A stretch of 64,000 bases of DNA, from contig CAJINV010000003.1 in assembly GCA_905178155.1 (NCBI GenBank), positions 4,623,863-4,687,862 of the forward strand. Direction: 5' to 3'. Both the position numbers and the translations under genes were made by a program. The notes below the pieces were generated by a model. The model did not search any database. It was not told the DNA's origin and saw nothing but the letters and a program-made list of their open reading frames with translations. Within the stretch, counting starts at the first letter, position 1, and each line of letters starts with the position of its first letter. Shown here one piece after another: positions 22,489 through 33,561 of the stretch. This stretch comes from Amoebophrya sp. A120. Lineage: Eukaryota; Sar; Dinophyceae; Syndiniales; Amoebophryaceae.

Positions 22489-23817
22489 ATGGATATCATG
22501 TTTCAAAAACATCATGTCTTCATCGTTTTGACAATTTTGCTTTTTTCTGCATTCGAGTATACAGATGGCAGTCGAGTCTTGCTTCCACCGCTGAAACCCC
22601 GAAGCGCACAGGACACGAACGAGAGCGTCGCGTCAAGGCTGGAAGTTTTCCATGCGCTGTCCGGGACATTGATTCATGCTACGTCGGCTCTGCAGGTGCC
22701 AGTGCGTCGCGATGGCTCGATTTGCTTGGTAGACAAGCAGACCGTCGTGAATATTTTGAGCAGTCGCTACGAACCGCACAACTCAGTGTCCTTTCTCGGT
22801 GATGTGGTTCAGATGCTGCCTTACGGTTCACCAGGGAAGAACGCAAAAGATGTGGGAGCCAATGAGGTCCAGAAGATAGCGCCCTTCGGAATATACTGTC
22901 CTGACAAGGCGTCAGATAAAGTCGGTGCTGACAAAGAGGGCCAGGACCGCTCGCCGACTGGAAGTAGTAGTACGGTGTCGGACGCGGACCAGGACGACAA
23001 TGCAAATAGTAGTACGGTGTCGAGCCGCGAGAGCCGGAATATTAAGAGCGCGGAGGCGGGCTCGCCGCTCTTCCGGGTGAATGTGTTGTTTCGGCGGGAC
23101 TCGATTTTCGTCGCGCACTTGCAAGACTTCAAGATTTTGCTGGAGGGCATGGAGAGACACTACGCGAGAGGGTCTCTTGGGGTCGCTGGCAACGGGGTCT
23201 GTGCTCGCAAGGACGAGAAAGAAGAGGTAGTTAGTATCCCGCCTCCTTTGGGACCTGCGCATTACGAGGAACATAACCCCTTCGTTTGTAGCACGAACGC
23301 CGTTCTGCGTAGCGCGGTGCTGAATTACCATCGGCAGGGACTTGGGGGCATCTTTGCGTCGCTGGTGCGGGGTCTGTTTCGTGTGGCGCACATTTGGAAC
23401 GAGGTGGAGCCGTTCCGCCCGTTCCGGGGAGCTTCGAAGTGGATGGTGGAGACTACATGTTATGGCCCGGATCTGTGGATTGCTAGTCTGGATGGTTTCG
23501 AAGAAAAAGTCCTTCCGAATGCAGAGGTACAGACCGCCTTTGCACTGGCGCGGGGTGCACCCTTCAAAGCCTGGGTCATGGAGAGTGTCGAAACATCGCC
23601 GGAGTTTTTCTGCAGTACGAAGCAAATGTCTTTCCGCTGGCGGGCTGCAGACTCAACCACGTCGGACACTGCACAGCCAGTCAACTGTGAGAAGGCCACG
23701 TATCTGGAGCTCGCTTACACGTATACTCGTGATGGAAAGTACCGCCTCACAAACCTGATATTACGTCTCAGGATTCGAGGCGAGACCGTAATCAAAGCCC
23801 ATCTCTACGTCACCTAG
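22489..23817 (+). CDS. secreted or lumenal protein, unknown
   Basis: A 442-residue protein from the ATG at 22489, the first in the frame. The N-terminus has a typical signal peptide: a short polar start, then FIVLTILLFSAF, with a likely cleavage site near residue 28. The rest is soluble, with six or more cysteines, a Ser/Asp-rich low-complexity insert near residues 170-210, and aromatic-rich C-terminal segments (WRAADSTTS, YLELAYTYTRDGKYRL). No membrane helix follows the signal peptide. The protein is expected to enter the secretory pathway. The family is not recognised. Confidence 0.6.
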   Translation: MDIMFQKHHVFIVLTILLFSAFEYTDGSRVLLPPLKPRSAQDTNESVASRLEVFHALSGTLIHATSALQVPVRRDGSICLVDKQTVVNILSSRYEPHNSVSFLGDVVQMLPYGSPGKNAKDVGANEVQKIAPFGIYCPDKASDKVGADKEGQDRSPTGSSSTVSDADQDDNANSSTVSSRESRNIKSAEAGSPLFRVNVLFRRDSIFVAHLQDFKILLEGMERHYARGSLGVAGNGVCARKDEKEEVVSIPPPLGPAHYEEHNPFVCSTNAVLRSAVLNYHRQGLGGIFASLVRGLFRVAHIWNEVEPFRPFRGASKWMVETTCYGPDLWIASLDGFEEKVLPNAEVQTAFALARGAPFKAWVMESVETSPEFFCSTKQMSFRWRAADSTTSDTAQPVNCEKATYLELAYTYTRDGKYRLTNLILRLRIRGETVIKAHLYVT

Positions 23818-24385
23818 TTTTCTACTGCAGTAGCTTGTTTGTCAAACATATCCATTTTTCACGAGGACCCGAAGGTCTGCCGTTTCAACGTGATTTTGTG
23901 CTGTAAAAAACGCCTGCTTGCAGCACACACGAACTCGTCCCGTACTGTACAAAGGTAAGATGTTGACAGCGCATGCTGTGAGACTACAGTCATCTTCTTT
24001 CCAGGACCGACGCCGCGCCGCCAGCCTATCATCGATTGCTGGCGGTTGGTTTTTTTCCTTGAGTTCAACAAGTCCGTAGGCATAGCAAAACGAACACACC
24101 GACGACACCGCGAGGCGTTCGAGAGATTTCGCGAGCGTTGCCAAGCGTTGCTCAGAGCGCTGGCTTCTAGAGCTGGTGCTGGTGATGTAGTATGCGTTTC
24201 TGCCAACGTCTGAGAGATCGTAACGCAGAACATCCAGATACTCGTATGCGGCAGTAGGGACGCGAGAAAAAAATCGCATGGCTCGCCGAGAAATGAGAAC
24301 CCAAAGTTTTTCCTTCGGAACCGAAAAAGTACCTGCTCAAAGATAAAAACAAGCGAGGCCTTCCAGGGGTTCGAATTTCGTTATC
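23818..24385. other. intergenic; unsupported minus-strand frame
   Basis: A 145-codon minus-strand frame starts with ATG at 24279 and runs to 23842. It has no recognisable domain and would be the only gene on that strand, so it is probably chance. Confidence 0.4.
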
Positions 24386-27300
24386 ATGGAACAAGACGGT
24401 TCCGACGTGGATCTATCCGACGACGACCTGGATCCGTTGACCGCAGAGCAATGCCGGACGAAACTGCTGCTGCTCCTCGAGGAGCGCAAGCGCAAAAACC
24501 GGCTCGAGGAGCGGTTGGTGCTGAAGATGCGGAACCTGAACGACCAGCTGGCGGAAAAGCGGGATCAAGTCGAGGGACTGCAGCGCACCCTGGAAACCGA
24601 ACAGGCAAAAGTGGAAAACGAGGTGCGCACGCGCAGGGCGGAGCGTCAGAAGCGGCTTTCCGAGATGGACGTGCGCATTCGGCAGTACCTCACGGAGGTG
24701 CTGTTCCGCAGCAAACAGCAACCCAAAGCGCTCGCAAACAAGGAGGGCGGCGCCGAGCAGGACCAACAGCTGGCCAAACCCGCCAGCGCCGGGGGCTCGT
24801 CTGCCAATTTGTCCATGATTCTCGTCAGCTATTTCAAGCCGGGCACGTCGGAACGCTGCGATTTGCGGTACCGCGTCAACGAAACGACTTCCGTGCGGCA
24901 GCTTCGCTACGACAGCTGCAAATACTGGCAGCTAGATGGCGACGAATTTGTCGTTCGCACCTCGGTTGGATCCAAAGTTCAAGGCGACATGATGGTGCAC
25001 GAGGTAATTGCGTAAAAAGCTGGGTGACCGATTCCTAAAGGCTTAGACGATGAATATAGAGAGATTTTTACTCATTTCAGACCGAGATAGCGTGAGCTGC
25101 ATTCAAAATTGCTGATCTGGTAACCAAAAAGTTTTGCCTACGACTTATTGTTGCTTTCCAGAACAAGATGACCACCAAGAAGGCAACCGCAAGATTTCAA
25201 AACTTCTGACACCCAGATTTTCAAAGACGGCGAGATCGCACAAGTGTTTCTGCTTCCCCGGATCATGAACAACACGGTGGTGAGTGAAGCGGAGAAGAAG
25301 TCGATCCTCCCCAAGACCGGGAAGCTTGGACGTAAGAGCGCTAGCCTCGAGGAGGGAGCAATGTTGGCCGGAATTGGTGCCACCGGCGAGCAGGAACTGC
25401 GGAAGTGCGGCGGCGGCAGCTTGATGGTCAAGATTGCGGAGTTGAAGCCGAGTGAGTACCTGGCGCGCATACGATTTCGCGACATCCTCGTGTATCTGTT
25501 ACTTGCGTTGATGTGGGCGTGGCTCTGGCTGTCGAACCAACGCTGGCCCGGGCAGAGTTTTGCAATCGTCGAAGACATGGCCAGGGTGCTCGTCCACGAC
25601 GATTTCTACCAGATCAACTCCACCGCGCAGGCACTCGTGTGGTGGCAGCGGTCCTACTCCCGGTTTCTCAGTCCCCCCTTCACGCAGTACAACCTACCCT
25701 TCGGATTTTTGCGGTTGCGGCAGCAAAAGGTCCAGTACACCACGTGTCCGAGTCCCATCCTCAGCCTGGGAGAGGCGCTCCTCGCCGGCCGGAATTGCAC
25801 CGACGACAGTGCGCCCGAGACGTCCGGGATGTTGTCCGAGGGGCTGTACTATCAAATGTAAAAATGTCTGGGTCTGGAAGATTGCAAGGTTTGCCATGCA
25901 TATTTTGCATGACCCGTGATGTCTGCGATGTATGCCCCAGCATTACAATTTTTTTGCGGGTATCTTGATGCCTATCCCGCATGACAAATGCCCTCTCCGC
26001 GGAGCAAAAACTGGACGCCTCTTGCTGCTCATGCAATACAGATTTTTTTAGCTTCCAAAAATAGCATCACAAGTTGCATTCTTCCAGACCCAGACACTTT
26101 TGCAATTCATATGTACGCGTACTGGAATCACGTCGATTCGCACGGCCGCATCAAGGGCGGGAACTACGGCCGCGGCCCCACGCCGCCCTACATGTACACC
26201 TCCGACGGCAAACTGTACACGCTGCAGGGCAGCAGCGGCGAGAGCTTTGACAGCAGCGGGTACCTGGTGGACTACAACCTGATGGAGGACGCGCCGCTCG
26301 TGGCGACCAGCATCGAGCAGGACATTTTGGCGTTCCACCAAAACAACTGGCTCGACGCGCGGACGCGTCTGATTACCTGGTCCGTCACCGTGTACAACCC
26401 GCACTACGATCTTTTTCTCTCGCTGGACTACATTCTGGAAACCCCTCCGGGCGGGCAGGCGCTGGCGCGGATCCAGGTGATGCCGTTCCGGCCCAACAAC
26501 CGGGAAACGGACCAGGAGAACATGGAGGCCGCCACGTTTCACATCCGCCTGCTGTGCGCCCTATACGTGCTGTTCTCGGTGATTCCCATGGAGGTGGCCG
26601 CCCGGGAGCGCGTGTACAAGGCCGGAGGCAAGTATTTGATCACGCTGATGGGAATCGCGGACCAGATGATCGTCCTGACCACCTTCGTCGCGTACTTCTG
26701 GCAGCTCGTGCTGTTCGGCCAGGACGCGACGGTGGACGTGATGCGCGACGGGAAGACGCAGTTCCAGCACTTTGCGCAGGACGCCGAGCGCTACCGCGTC
26801 GCCTTCGAGGTGGATGGGTTGCTGGTCATCTTCCTTATGGTGCGGCTGTCGCGGTACCTGGCGATTTCCCGCCGGATCTACCTGTTGTGGAAGGCGCTCG
26901 ACCGGCTGGCCCGCCGGTTCTTCTACCTGATGGCGGTCAATGTGATGCTTTTAATCTTCTGGACCTTCCTGGGCAACACCTTGTTCGGCCGGATGTACAA
27001 CGACGAGCACTTATTGAGAGGAAAAATGCTTCCACGCCCAAAGTTGCAATAATTTGTGATGCGAAGTTTCCAAATGAATATGAAAACTTTTTGTCAGAGC
27101 GGGGTAACAAACCTCCCATAAGAAGTTACCGGCTAACTTCTCATCCACCCGGCCAGGTGCATGAGAAGTTAGCCTCAGCGAGCCCGTCCGCGGTTGCTAC
27201 CGCCTTCCCCGTCGGGCTCGCGCCCGTCCGTCGTTCCCATTCCCAGATCTCGGCTGGAGGGGGGGGGTTGAGTACATGTAAATAAAGGAGTTGAGCACTT

Positions 27301-28823
27301 TAATATATGCGCGCAAAAGTAATTCGCGGAATGAATCTCTACAAGTAGCATTTGATACGCATTTCTACTCCTAGAGTCTCTAGCATGCATGTAAAAGTAA
27401 GAAGTAGTATTTGTTTGATATGCATTTTCCCCCCCTGGTTCCTTCGTGTTGGTTGGTTTGGTTGATATGCATTTTCCCCCCTTGCGAGTCTGGTTTAACT
27501 CGCAACCAAACCAACCAACACGAAGTAACCAGGGGGGTAACCAGGGGGGAAAGTGCATAGGTTTAACTCGCAGCCAACTGCTCGCGCGCATACGTGCGTA
27601 GATCTCTTGACATCCGTCTTGAGGTTTAGGGCCGGAGCGCTCTCAACACTGCTGAAGCTTTAGAACCTGAAGGGAGTGCACGCCCGAAAGGATCAGGGCG
27701 CAAGGCTTTTCGATAGCGCTTTTTTCCAACTGGCTTCATAATTCGCTTACTCTGTTGCTTTTTTCTCCTTTTTTCCCGGGACCAACTGGCACCAAGAAGT
27801 TTTTCTTTTCGCTTGTCCCCACCCGGACAAATCGGTGTAGGTCTAGGTCTAGGCTTAGGACCATCAAATGTCCTCCTCCGCGTCCGCTGTTCCGACCTCC
27901 CACCGTCCCGCCGTCGTAAAATCTTCTTTCCTCCTTCAGTCCCGGATCGCCGCGACGTCGTGTTTCAGGGTTTTAGGGATTTAGGGTTCCTAGTTCGATT
28001 CACATGCATATAGAGACTCCGCATGTCAAGCGCTAAATTACCTTTACATGTACTCAACCCCCCCCTCCAGCCGAGTCCGAGATCTGGGAATGGGAACGAC
28101 GGACGGGCGCGAGCCGGACGGGGAAGGCGGTAGCAACCGCGGACGGGCTCGCTGAGGCTAACTTCTCATCCACCCGGCCGGGTGGATGAGAAGTTAGCCG
28201 GTAACTTCCTATGAGAGGTTTGTTACCCCGCTCTCATGCATGAAAGGAGTATGCGTCTTTCTGATGCAGAGTCTAGGCGTTTACCGTGTCGCTTGCATGA
28301 CAAGCGCCGCTCTTGCTGGGATCTTTTGGAATACAAATTTTTGCTATTCGCGACTGGAAATCTGTGATGCTGATAGATGCAAGAGGGCGAATGTTTCGTT
28401 TATTTGAAAGGTTTGCAATACAAATGCTCCCAGGTTCGGGGGTGGGGGCATTTTTCATTGTAATAGCACTGGCACAGCATAAGGATAAGCCTGATCTCCG
28501 TGTTCCGACTCTACCGCGGGGACGGCCGCTTCCTCTGGATGCCCGATCTGCGGCAGTCGCTCCAGCGGGACACGAGTTTCTACGTGGCCGCCAGTTGCTA
28601 CGCGGTGTGCTTCTACGGATCACTGGTTTTATTGCTGCAAAAAACGTTCGTGGCACTCGCAATCGAGAGCTTTGCGTTGATCAAACTCAGCTACGATCCG
28701 CGGTCCCAAGCAAATTGGAACCGGGAGCGAATATTTCGTTGGGTGCTGCCGGATCTGGTCTACAACATGGGTGCAACTCTGGTAGAGCGGCTCGAACAAA
28801 AATTGTCCCAAGATAAAACTTGA
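24386..28823 (+). CDS. polycystin (PKD2/TRPP) channel, second paralogue
   Basis: Four exons: 24386-25003, 25217-25852, 26111-27011 and 28471-28823 give 835 residues. Intron 1 is GT-AG. Introns 2 and 3 are transposon-like introners (see their entries); removing them keeps frame exactly. The N-terminal cytoplasmic part is acidic and coiled coil. The first membrane helix lies in exon 2 (ILVYLLLALMWAWLWL). It is followed by the TOP ectodomain with the typical NWLDARTRLITW and VYNPHYDLF blocks. Then come S2-S5 (FFYLMAVNVMLLIFW) and LFG, the pore region split by intron 3 (MYNDEH joined to WHSIRISLISVFRLYRG), and S6 in exon 4 (FYGSLVLLLQKTFVALAIESF). A cation channel, probably flagellar. It lacks the WW domain of the paralogue at 11127-15058. 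Confidence 0.85.
25853..26110 (+). mobile_element. introner, CAAATG family, copy 1 (258 bp)
   Basis: Intron 2 of the second polycystin. It begins CAAATGTAAAAATGTCTGGG and ends with a decayed inverted copy (CCCAGACACTTTTGCAATTC then AT). Exon 2 ends in TAT and exon 3 starts ATG; cutting the element plus one AT restores a Tyr-Tyr-Met-Tyr reading with no stop. The borders are not GT-AG. Its interior matches copy 2 (36572-36829) in reverse complement over most of its length, including GCATGACAAATGCCCTCTCC. Confidence 0.85.
27012..28470 (+). mobile_element. composite introner, intron 3 of second polycystin
   Basis: A 1,459-bp intron flanked by direct repeats AGCACT (27006-27011 and 28465-28470). 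The ends are inverted repeats: GAAAAATGC then a C-rich stretch on the left, and GGGGGTGGGGGCATTTTTC on the right. Excision of the element plus one repeat joins exons in frame across the channel pore (His-Trp-His). No GT-AG pair fits the join. A second, unrelated inverted-repeat element lies inside at 27097-28235, which explains the unusual length. Confidence 0.8.
27097..28235. mobile_element. nested foldback element with 190-bp inverted repeats
   Basis: The left arm at 27097-27287 and the right arm at about 28039-28235 are near-perfect inverted repeats (AGAGCGGGGTAACAAACCTC and its complement). Each arm holds its own small hairpin (GGCTAACTTCTCATCC... at 27131-27174 and 28156-28199). The roughly 750-bp centre has no convincing ORF and contains a further hairpin at 27424-27540 with arms around GTTGGTTGGTTTGG. 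It is a non-autonomous MITE/foldback type, superfamily unknown. Confidence 0.8.
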
Positions 28824-29516
28824 AAGCGGTGCTATTTCCTTCTTCTTCTCCACATTTTTGTTTTATTTTCCATCCCGAGCCGGAGCCGTGGGGGGGCATA
28901 GAGTTAAACATTGATAAGCTATCTCGCTGCTCCGGCTGGTGCATGAAAGTAGGGCCATGTGGTAGAGTATACCTTGCACGAAAGTGCTTCTTGGAATCGG
29001 CTCTATCTCTATCGCTGAAGAGTTCCTAGAAAGGCGCATAAACGAAAAATCCTTTGTGCTGGTTTGCTGTGCGAGTACTCACTTCTGCGGCTTGATGGTT
29101 TCCTTGACACGGACCGAAACAGGGGACGGGCCGGCACGTTCGAGAGAAGATGAGGCGACGAAAGAAAGCGAAGGATTGACAGATTTACAACGATCGGTTT
29201 GAGGCAGTAAAATACTGGAGGAGCGCAGGAAGCTTGCATAAATTTAGGACTGGAATATAATTTGAAGTCTTGTGAGTGAGCCGAAACGATGAAAGCAAAA
29301 GCAAGTAATGAGGCGGTAGAAAAAATCGGATGAGGGCGGCAGTCATGCCAAAAGAGGAACCACAAATGATGTCCTCCCAAAAATGTGGGGCTTTCCAGTC
29401 CAGCAGCACAGCAAGCCCACCTTCGTTCCGCCGTTGGGTTTCGTAACCACAAGCGAAAACAAGTGGAACAAGAAAGCCGGAGCCATACTTGTGCTTCTCG
29501 TCCCGCCTCGTCGATA
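28824..29516. other. intergenic, no gene seen
   Basis: Spacer with a pyrimidine-rich start just after the polycystin stop. Open frames on both strands overlap the next gene's first exon and are not supported. Confidence 0.5.
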
Positions 29517-32287
29517 ATGGAGGGTGATTCGCCCGCGGTCGGAGGCGGCGCCGAGTCCAGCCAGTCGCCCGACAAGATCAGCCGCGGAAAGACACGAGTC
29601 ATGAGTGGCAAGCAGCGGCACCCAACGGACCCGACGAAAAAGGAAGAGGCAGCGAGCAAGGTGGAGGACAGCATGTTTCTCACCCCCGGTGGCATCAATG
29701 AAGTGTTTAAGAACCCTGCGCACCGCCGGGACCAATCACTTCTCGACCGACTGGTAGAAGCGCTCAAAAAGATGGTGGTGGAGCGCTTCCGGAGCTTGGA
29801 GCAGGCCTTCTACCAATTTGCCGAGAAGGGTTTCCTCACCCAAGCGCATCTGGACAAAATGGTGAAGGCGGTCAAAATCCAAGTCGGTATTCGTTTACTT
29901 ATCATTTTTGTGGCCGATATATGAACATTGGGATCCGCCAAGGGACTCTTGTCCGCGCTGAGGCACGTTTGAATTTGATATTTAGCTCTCACCAACCTTC
30001 GTCGAGATTTTGCTTTCTGCTGTCTGGTAAGTAGCCAAGTTGCGACTGGCATTTTGTGATATCTATTTCTCGTCAGACGGACGCGTGGTGCGTGCAATCC
30101 ACGATAGGATGGTAAACCCGGACACGAAAGTGGTGGGATTTCTAGAGTTTCAGACGGTTATGATGGACATGACTCTGCGGAAACTGAAAGGCCAGCTCCA
30201 AACGTACACGAGGAATCATCGCCGTGTGCGAGCGAAGATAACGGCTTTCGTGCGGTCCCTGGTCTTTCAAAACACCGAAACAATGTCTGCGGCGGTTACC
30301 CGTTTCCAGTCAAAATTGACCCTCAACTTTGCCGCGCGGCTTTGGAACTCGATACGACGAAAGATATCCGACTCGAACAATCTCAGCATGTCGCAATGTA
30401 TTGATTCTTCCTTGAAGTTTAAGGGATTTGGTTTTTACATACAAAGTTTAGCTCGAAGATCGACTCCATTCGTCACTGTCCCTTCTGAAGCAATTCTGCT
30501 CCATGCAGTAAAACAATTCCGCACTCATTCACTACAGTTTTGGGCCATATCCGCTCGTGGAAGCAGTTTTTCCACGAATACGAGTACGAATTTTTCGGCG
30601 AAATTTTCAAGAGGCTGGATAGGCAACAGAGTAACAGCGTGGATGTATTCCACATGATGCTGGCCCTGGTTTTTTTGAGTCCCGAGACGAACAAAAAGGT
30701 ACTATCGATGCGGACTTTGTTTTCGGCGCGAAGAAGAGTTTCTCACTAGGAGGATTTTGTTTTATCAATTTGTTCAGTTTCATTGTGCATTTTTCCTGCA
30801 GACGCTCGAACACAAATATGTTCAGGTTCGGTTTGAGACTGTGTTTCGGGTATTTGACACGGACGACGACGGTTGTCTTACGACGGACCAAATTTTGAAG
30901 CTGTACCAGACCATCCGCACGCTGATTCCTGTTCTCGCCAACGACGAGGTCACAGCCGCGGCGAACACTTTCTTCAACGACGAACTGGGCACGCAAGAAG
31001 GCCGCCGGTTGTTTGACTTCACCATGGACCTGTACAAAAGTACGTCCAGCAATTTGCTGACGTGGGATGAGCTGTGGTCCCTGTTCGACTACTCAACCTA
31101 CCTGAAGGATAACCTCATCCCCGGGCTGCACCAACTCAATTGGGTACTGCTGCTTGATGAAACTGTAACCAACATTACCATTGTACCTTCAGCAGGAGTG
31201 AAGCAACAAAATTTGAATTGACTGTTGCCACAGATGACGCCCATGCGCATGTGTCCATGGCATGAAAAATATGGTAGCGTACTGCCATGCTTAGTCAAAT
31301 GATGTGCCGATGCAGGTGCTGAGCGAAGACGTGGTGAGCAATAAACAGAAAGCCAAGGGCGACGGCGGTGGTGCGGAAGCGAAAACGGACATGAAACAGC
31401 AGCTTGCGAGGTCACAGTCTGAGGCGCATCTGTGGTCGGCCGGAGTGAAGCAAGGGTAAGTAAACGTATGCGCACGAGCAAGGAAGATTCTCTCTGTCTC
31501 TATTCATTATCCTGCCTCCTTTGCCTGCTCTTCAAGCTCATTTTTTTTTTCGAAAGAACCAGAAAGGTTTTCCTCTTCGGAACCAAAACAGGTATTGTGC
31601 TGCGCTTCGGGGCGAGTGGAAGTACGTTCCACGCACACTTTATCCTCGTGAACTAGGTGAGTCCGCACCTCAGGAACAGGGTTGTCATATTCGAAGTACT
31701 TACTGATGCGAACAAGACCAGCTATTTCAAAGCGCACCCGACTCATCTAGGAAAAGGTTGCAACGGGCATAAGTATCTAAGCGCACCCGATTCCTTCGAT
31801 AGGAAAAGCTTGCAACGCTGTTTTTCCCTGAGGTGCGGATACTTTTCATCACGACATAGAAGCCCAAATTGACAGCCAGGAATATCTCTTTTGGAATCCC
31901 GGGACCGGGCGCGATAACCGGGGCACCAGCGGAATTGCGCTTGGGAAGCCGGGTAGCGCATTGGCCGCGCTGGCAGTCGGCAGTAAGGGAGCTGCTTCCT
32001 CCACGTCAAGACAGGAAGAATCAACCACCCCGGAGGCCGATGCGGAGGGAGAGCCGGCGACCAAGCAAAAGTTCCAGAAACTGCGGCAGTCTGTGTCTGA
32101 TACCATGTTTGACCAGACCGCGAGCGTTCCGAAGGTCCACTCCAAGGCCTGGGGCCGCGAGGCCATGTTGCGGTTTCACCTCTATTCGCTTGCGAAAGCA
32201 AAGAAGAAGCAGGGCGAGGGGGAGCTCCGAGAAGATATCGGGGCGGACAAAAGTGCATTGGACAAGGCGCTAGCTTCTGCTTTCTGA
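29517..32287 (+). CDS. EF-hand protein
   Basis: Seven exons: 29517-29886, 30077-30397, 30538-30698, 30802-31143, 31316-31455, 31592-31656 and 31863-32287. All have GT-AG introns and consistent phases, and give 607 residues. Exon 4 encodes an EF-hand loop DTDDDGCLTTDQ, with Gln in place of Glu at position 12, which should weaken calcium or favour magnesium. A second, degenerate EF-hand-like helix pair is near TSSNLLTWDELWSLFD. Exons 1-3 form helical segments that also look EF-hand derived (LEQAFYQFAEKGFLTQAHLDK). The C-terminal exon is low-complexity and then basic (KAKKKQGEGE). The likely role is a calcium-sensing or structural protein, possibly flagellar. The family is not recognised. A 48-bp segment covering its last codons is repeated at 33574-33621. 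Confidence 0.75.
31657..31862 (+). repeat. intron with 13-bp terminal inverted repeats
   Basis: This 206-bp intron has canonical ends (GTGAGT...AGAAG). Inside them lies an inverted pair, TCCGCACCTCAGG near 31662 and CCTGAGGTGCGGA near 31829. Between them GCGCACCCGA and GGAAAAG(G/C)TTGCAACG are each present twice as direct repeats. It may be an introner family that has gained or kept normal splice sites. Confidence 0.55.
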
Positions 32288-32288
32288 G
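32240..32288 (+). repeat. duplicated 3' end of EF-hand gene, copy 1
   Basis: About 48 bp from GGGGCGGACAAAAGTG to the stop (TTTCTGAG) recurs almost exactly at 33574-33621. The second copy is followed by GAACGCATC, which also precedes it. This indicates a tandem duplication of roughly 58 bp that was then split by insertion of the 32289-33561 element. Confidence 0.8.
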
Positions 32289-33561
32289 TACTAAGGGGAA
32301 AAGTTCAAGAATAAGAATTTCAACAAAAAAATCATCACTGGCCCTTGAGCAATCCCAGAGCCGGGCGCCCGGTTGCTGGTTGCGGGGCAGGATTGCTGGA
32401 AGGCCGAGCGGCGGAAGGGCACACCAGCAGGCCCTGTCGGTCCAGAAACCGGAGCACCCCGTCGATTCCGCAGGCGAGCCTGTTCCTGATGGCAGTTCAG
32501 TGAAAACACAAGAAAAGCCTCTCCGGCGCCCGACGTCTTGCCTCCTTCTCCCCTAATGAAGGCATGACCCTCCACGCACTGAACTAGTTAACTTCTCTCG
32601 GTCTACTTGAGCCAGTCTTTTTAACATGAAGAGCCTTCATCATTCACAGAAAACAGACTTACTTAGGCGCCGGCTTTGGCGCTCTACTTTCTTGTAGGTC
32701 TACAGGGGCTGCTGAATGAATATGAAATATAGGACCCGAGGCTGCTGAAGTGCAGCTCATGAAGGAGTGGCCCCACAAAGATATAGAAAAGGCCTCCGAC
32801 ACAGGTAGCATTTAGCTTCTGCGCTTTACAACTATGAGACACCAGCTTGGCCGTTATCTAAAATCTCAAGAATACCAACAAGGGGGACCTCCCAAAGGGG
32901 TCCCTAAATCCGTATTCTTGAGATTTTAGATTACGGCCAAATCGAGGGAATCAGGTGCGTCTAAAATCTCAAGAATACCAACAAGGGGGTCCGCCCAAGA
33001 CACCTCCCCGAACAGGGGTTTTCGGGGAGGTGTCTTGGTTTGGGGCTCTTTTCGCACCCCCATCCGATCAGCCAAATCGACCGACTCAGGTGCATCTAAA
33101 ATCTCAAGAATACCAGAAAGGGGGTCGCCAAGTGGCCAACTCAGGTGCGTCTAAAATCTGAAGAATGCCAAAAAGTGGGCAACTTTGGTGCCCGCGCAGA
33201 AGTTCGTCGGAATCGGCACAACTTCCGGGCCCCTGCCAAACGTCCGAGGTGAACTCCCTTAGTGTGTGGCGATTAGTGCTTTACTTTGTGGAGGTTAGTA
33301 GTTTACTGCGTCCGATGTCCCGTTCGGGCGCAGGAAGGCCTCCTCCGCTACAGTGCCATAGCAGGACCTTTCTGAAAGCAGCCCGACCGAATGAGTTGCG
33401 CGGCCTTTGCTATCCGCCCCCTGTTAGTGTGTGTTTTCCAAAAATGGGATGAGTGGCGTTTGCAAATAAAACAGCACGCAGCTACGCTGTGAACTGACCG
33501 CGACGAGTCGCGTATTGATTTTTTTGTCAGTTTTCTTATTCTTGAACTTTTCCCCTTAGTA
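32289..33561. mobile_element. 1.27-kb TIR element with 5-bp TSD
   Basis: The left end TACTAAGGGGAAAAGTTCAA and the right end are perfect inverted repeats for about 30 bp, with weaker pairing to about 47 bp. Direct repeats CTGAG flank it (32284-32288 and 33562-33566), a clean target-site duplication. The left CTGAG contains the stop codon of the EF-hand gene, so the coding sequence is intact. The interior has several copies of TCTAAAATCTCAAGAATACC (near 32858, 32959, 33096 and, diverged, 33148), one inverted near 32911, and a strong hairpin at 32997-33033. No transposase-like ORF is visible, so it is non-autonomous. Confidence 0.85.

Noticed and set aside
23842-24279. 145-codon minus-strand ORF with ATG
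   Set aside because: No recognisable domain and it would be the only minus-strand gene; left as unsupported.
27097-28235. Possible CRISPR or tRNA-like repeats in the inverted arms
   Set aside because: Only two arms, inverted, in a eukaryotic intron; they are a foldback element, not an array or RNA gene.
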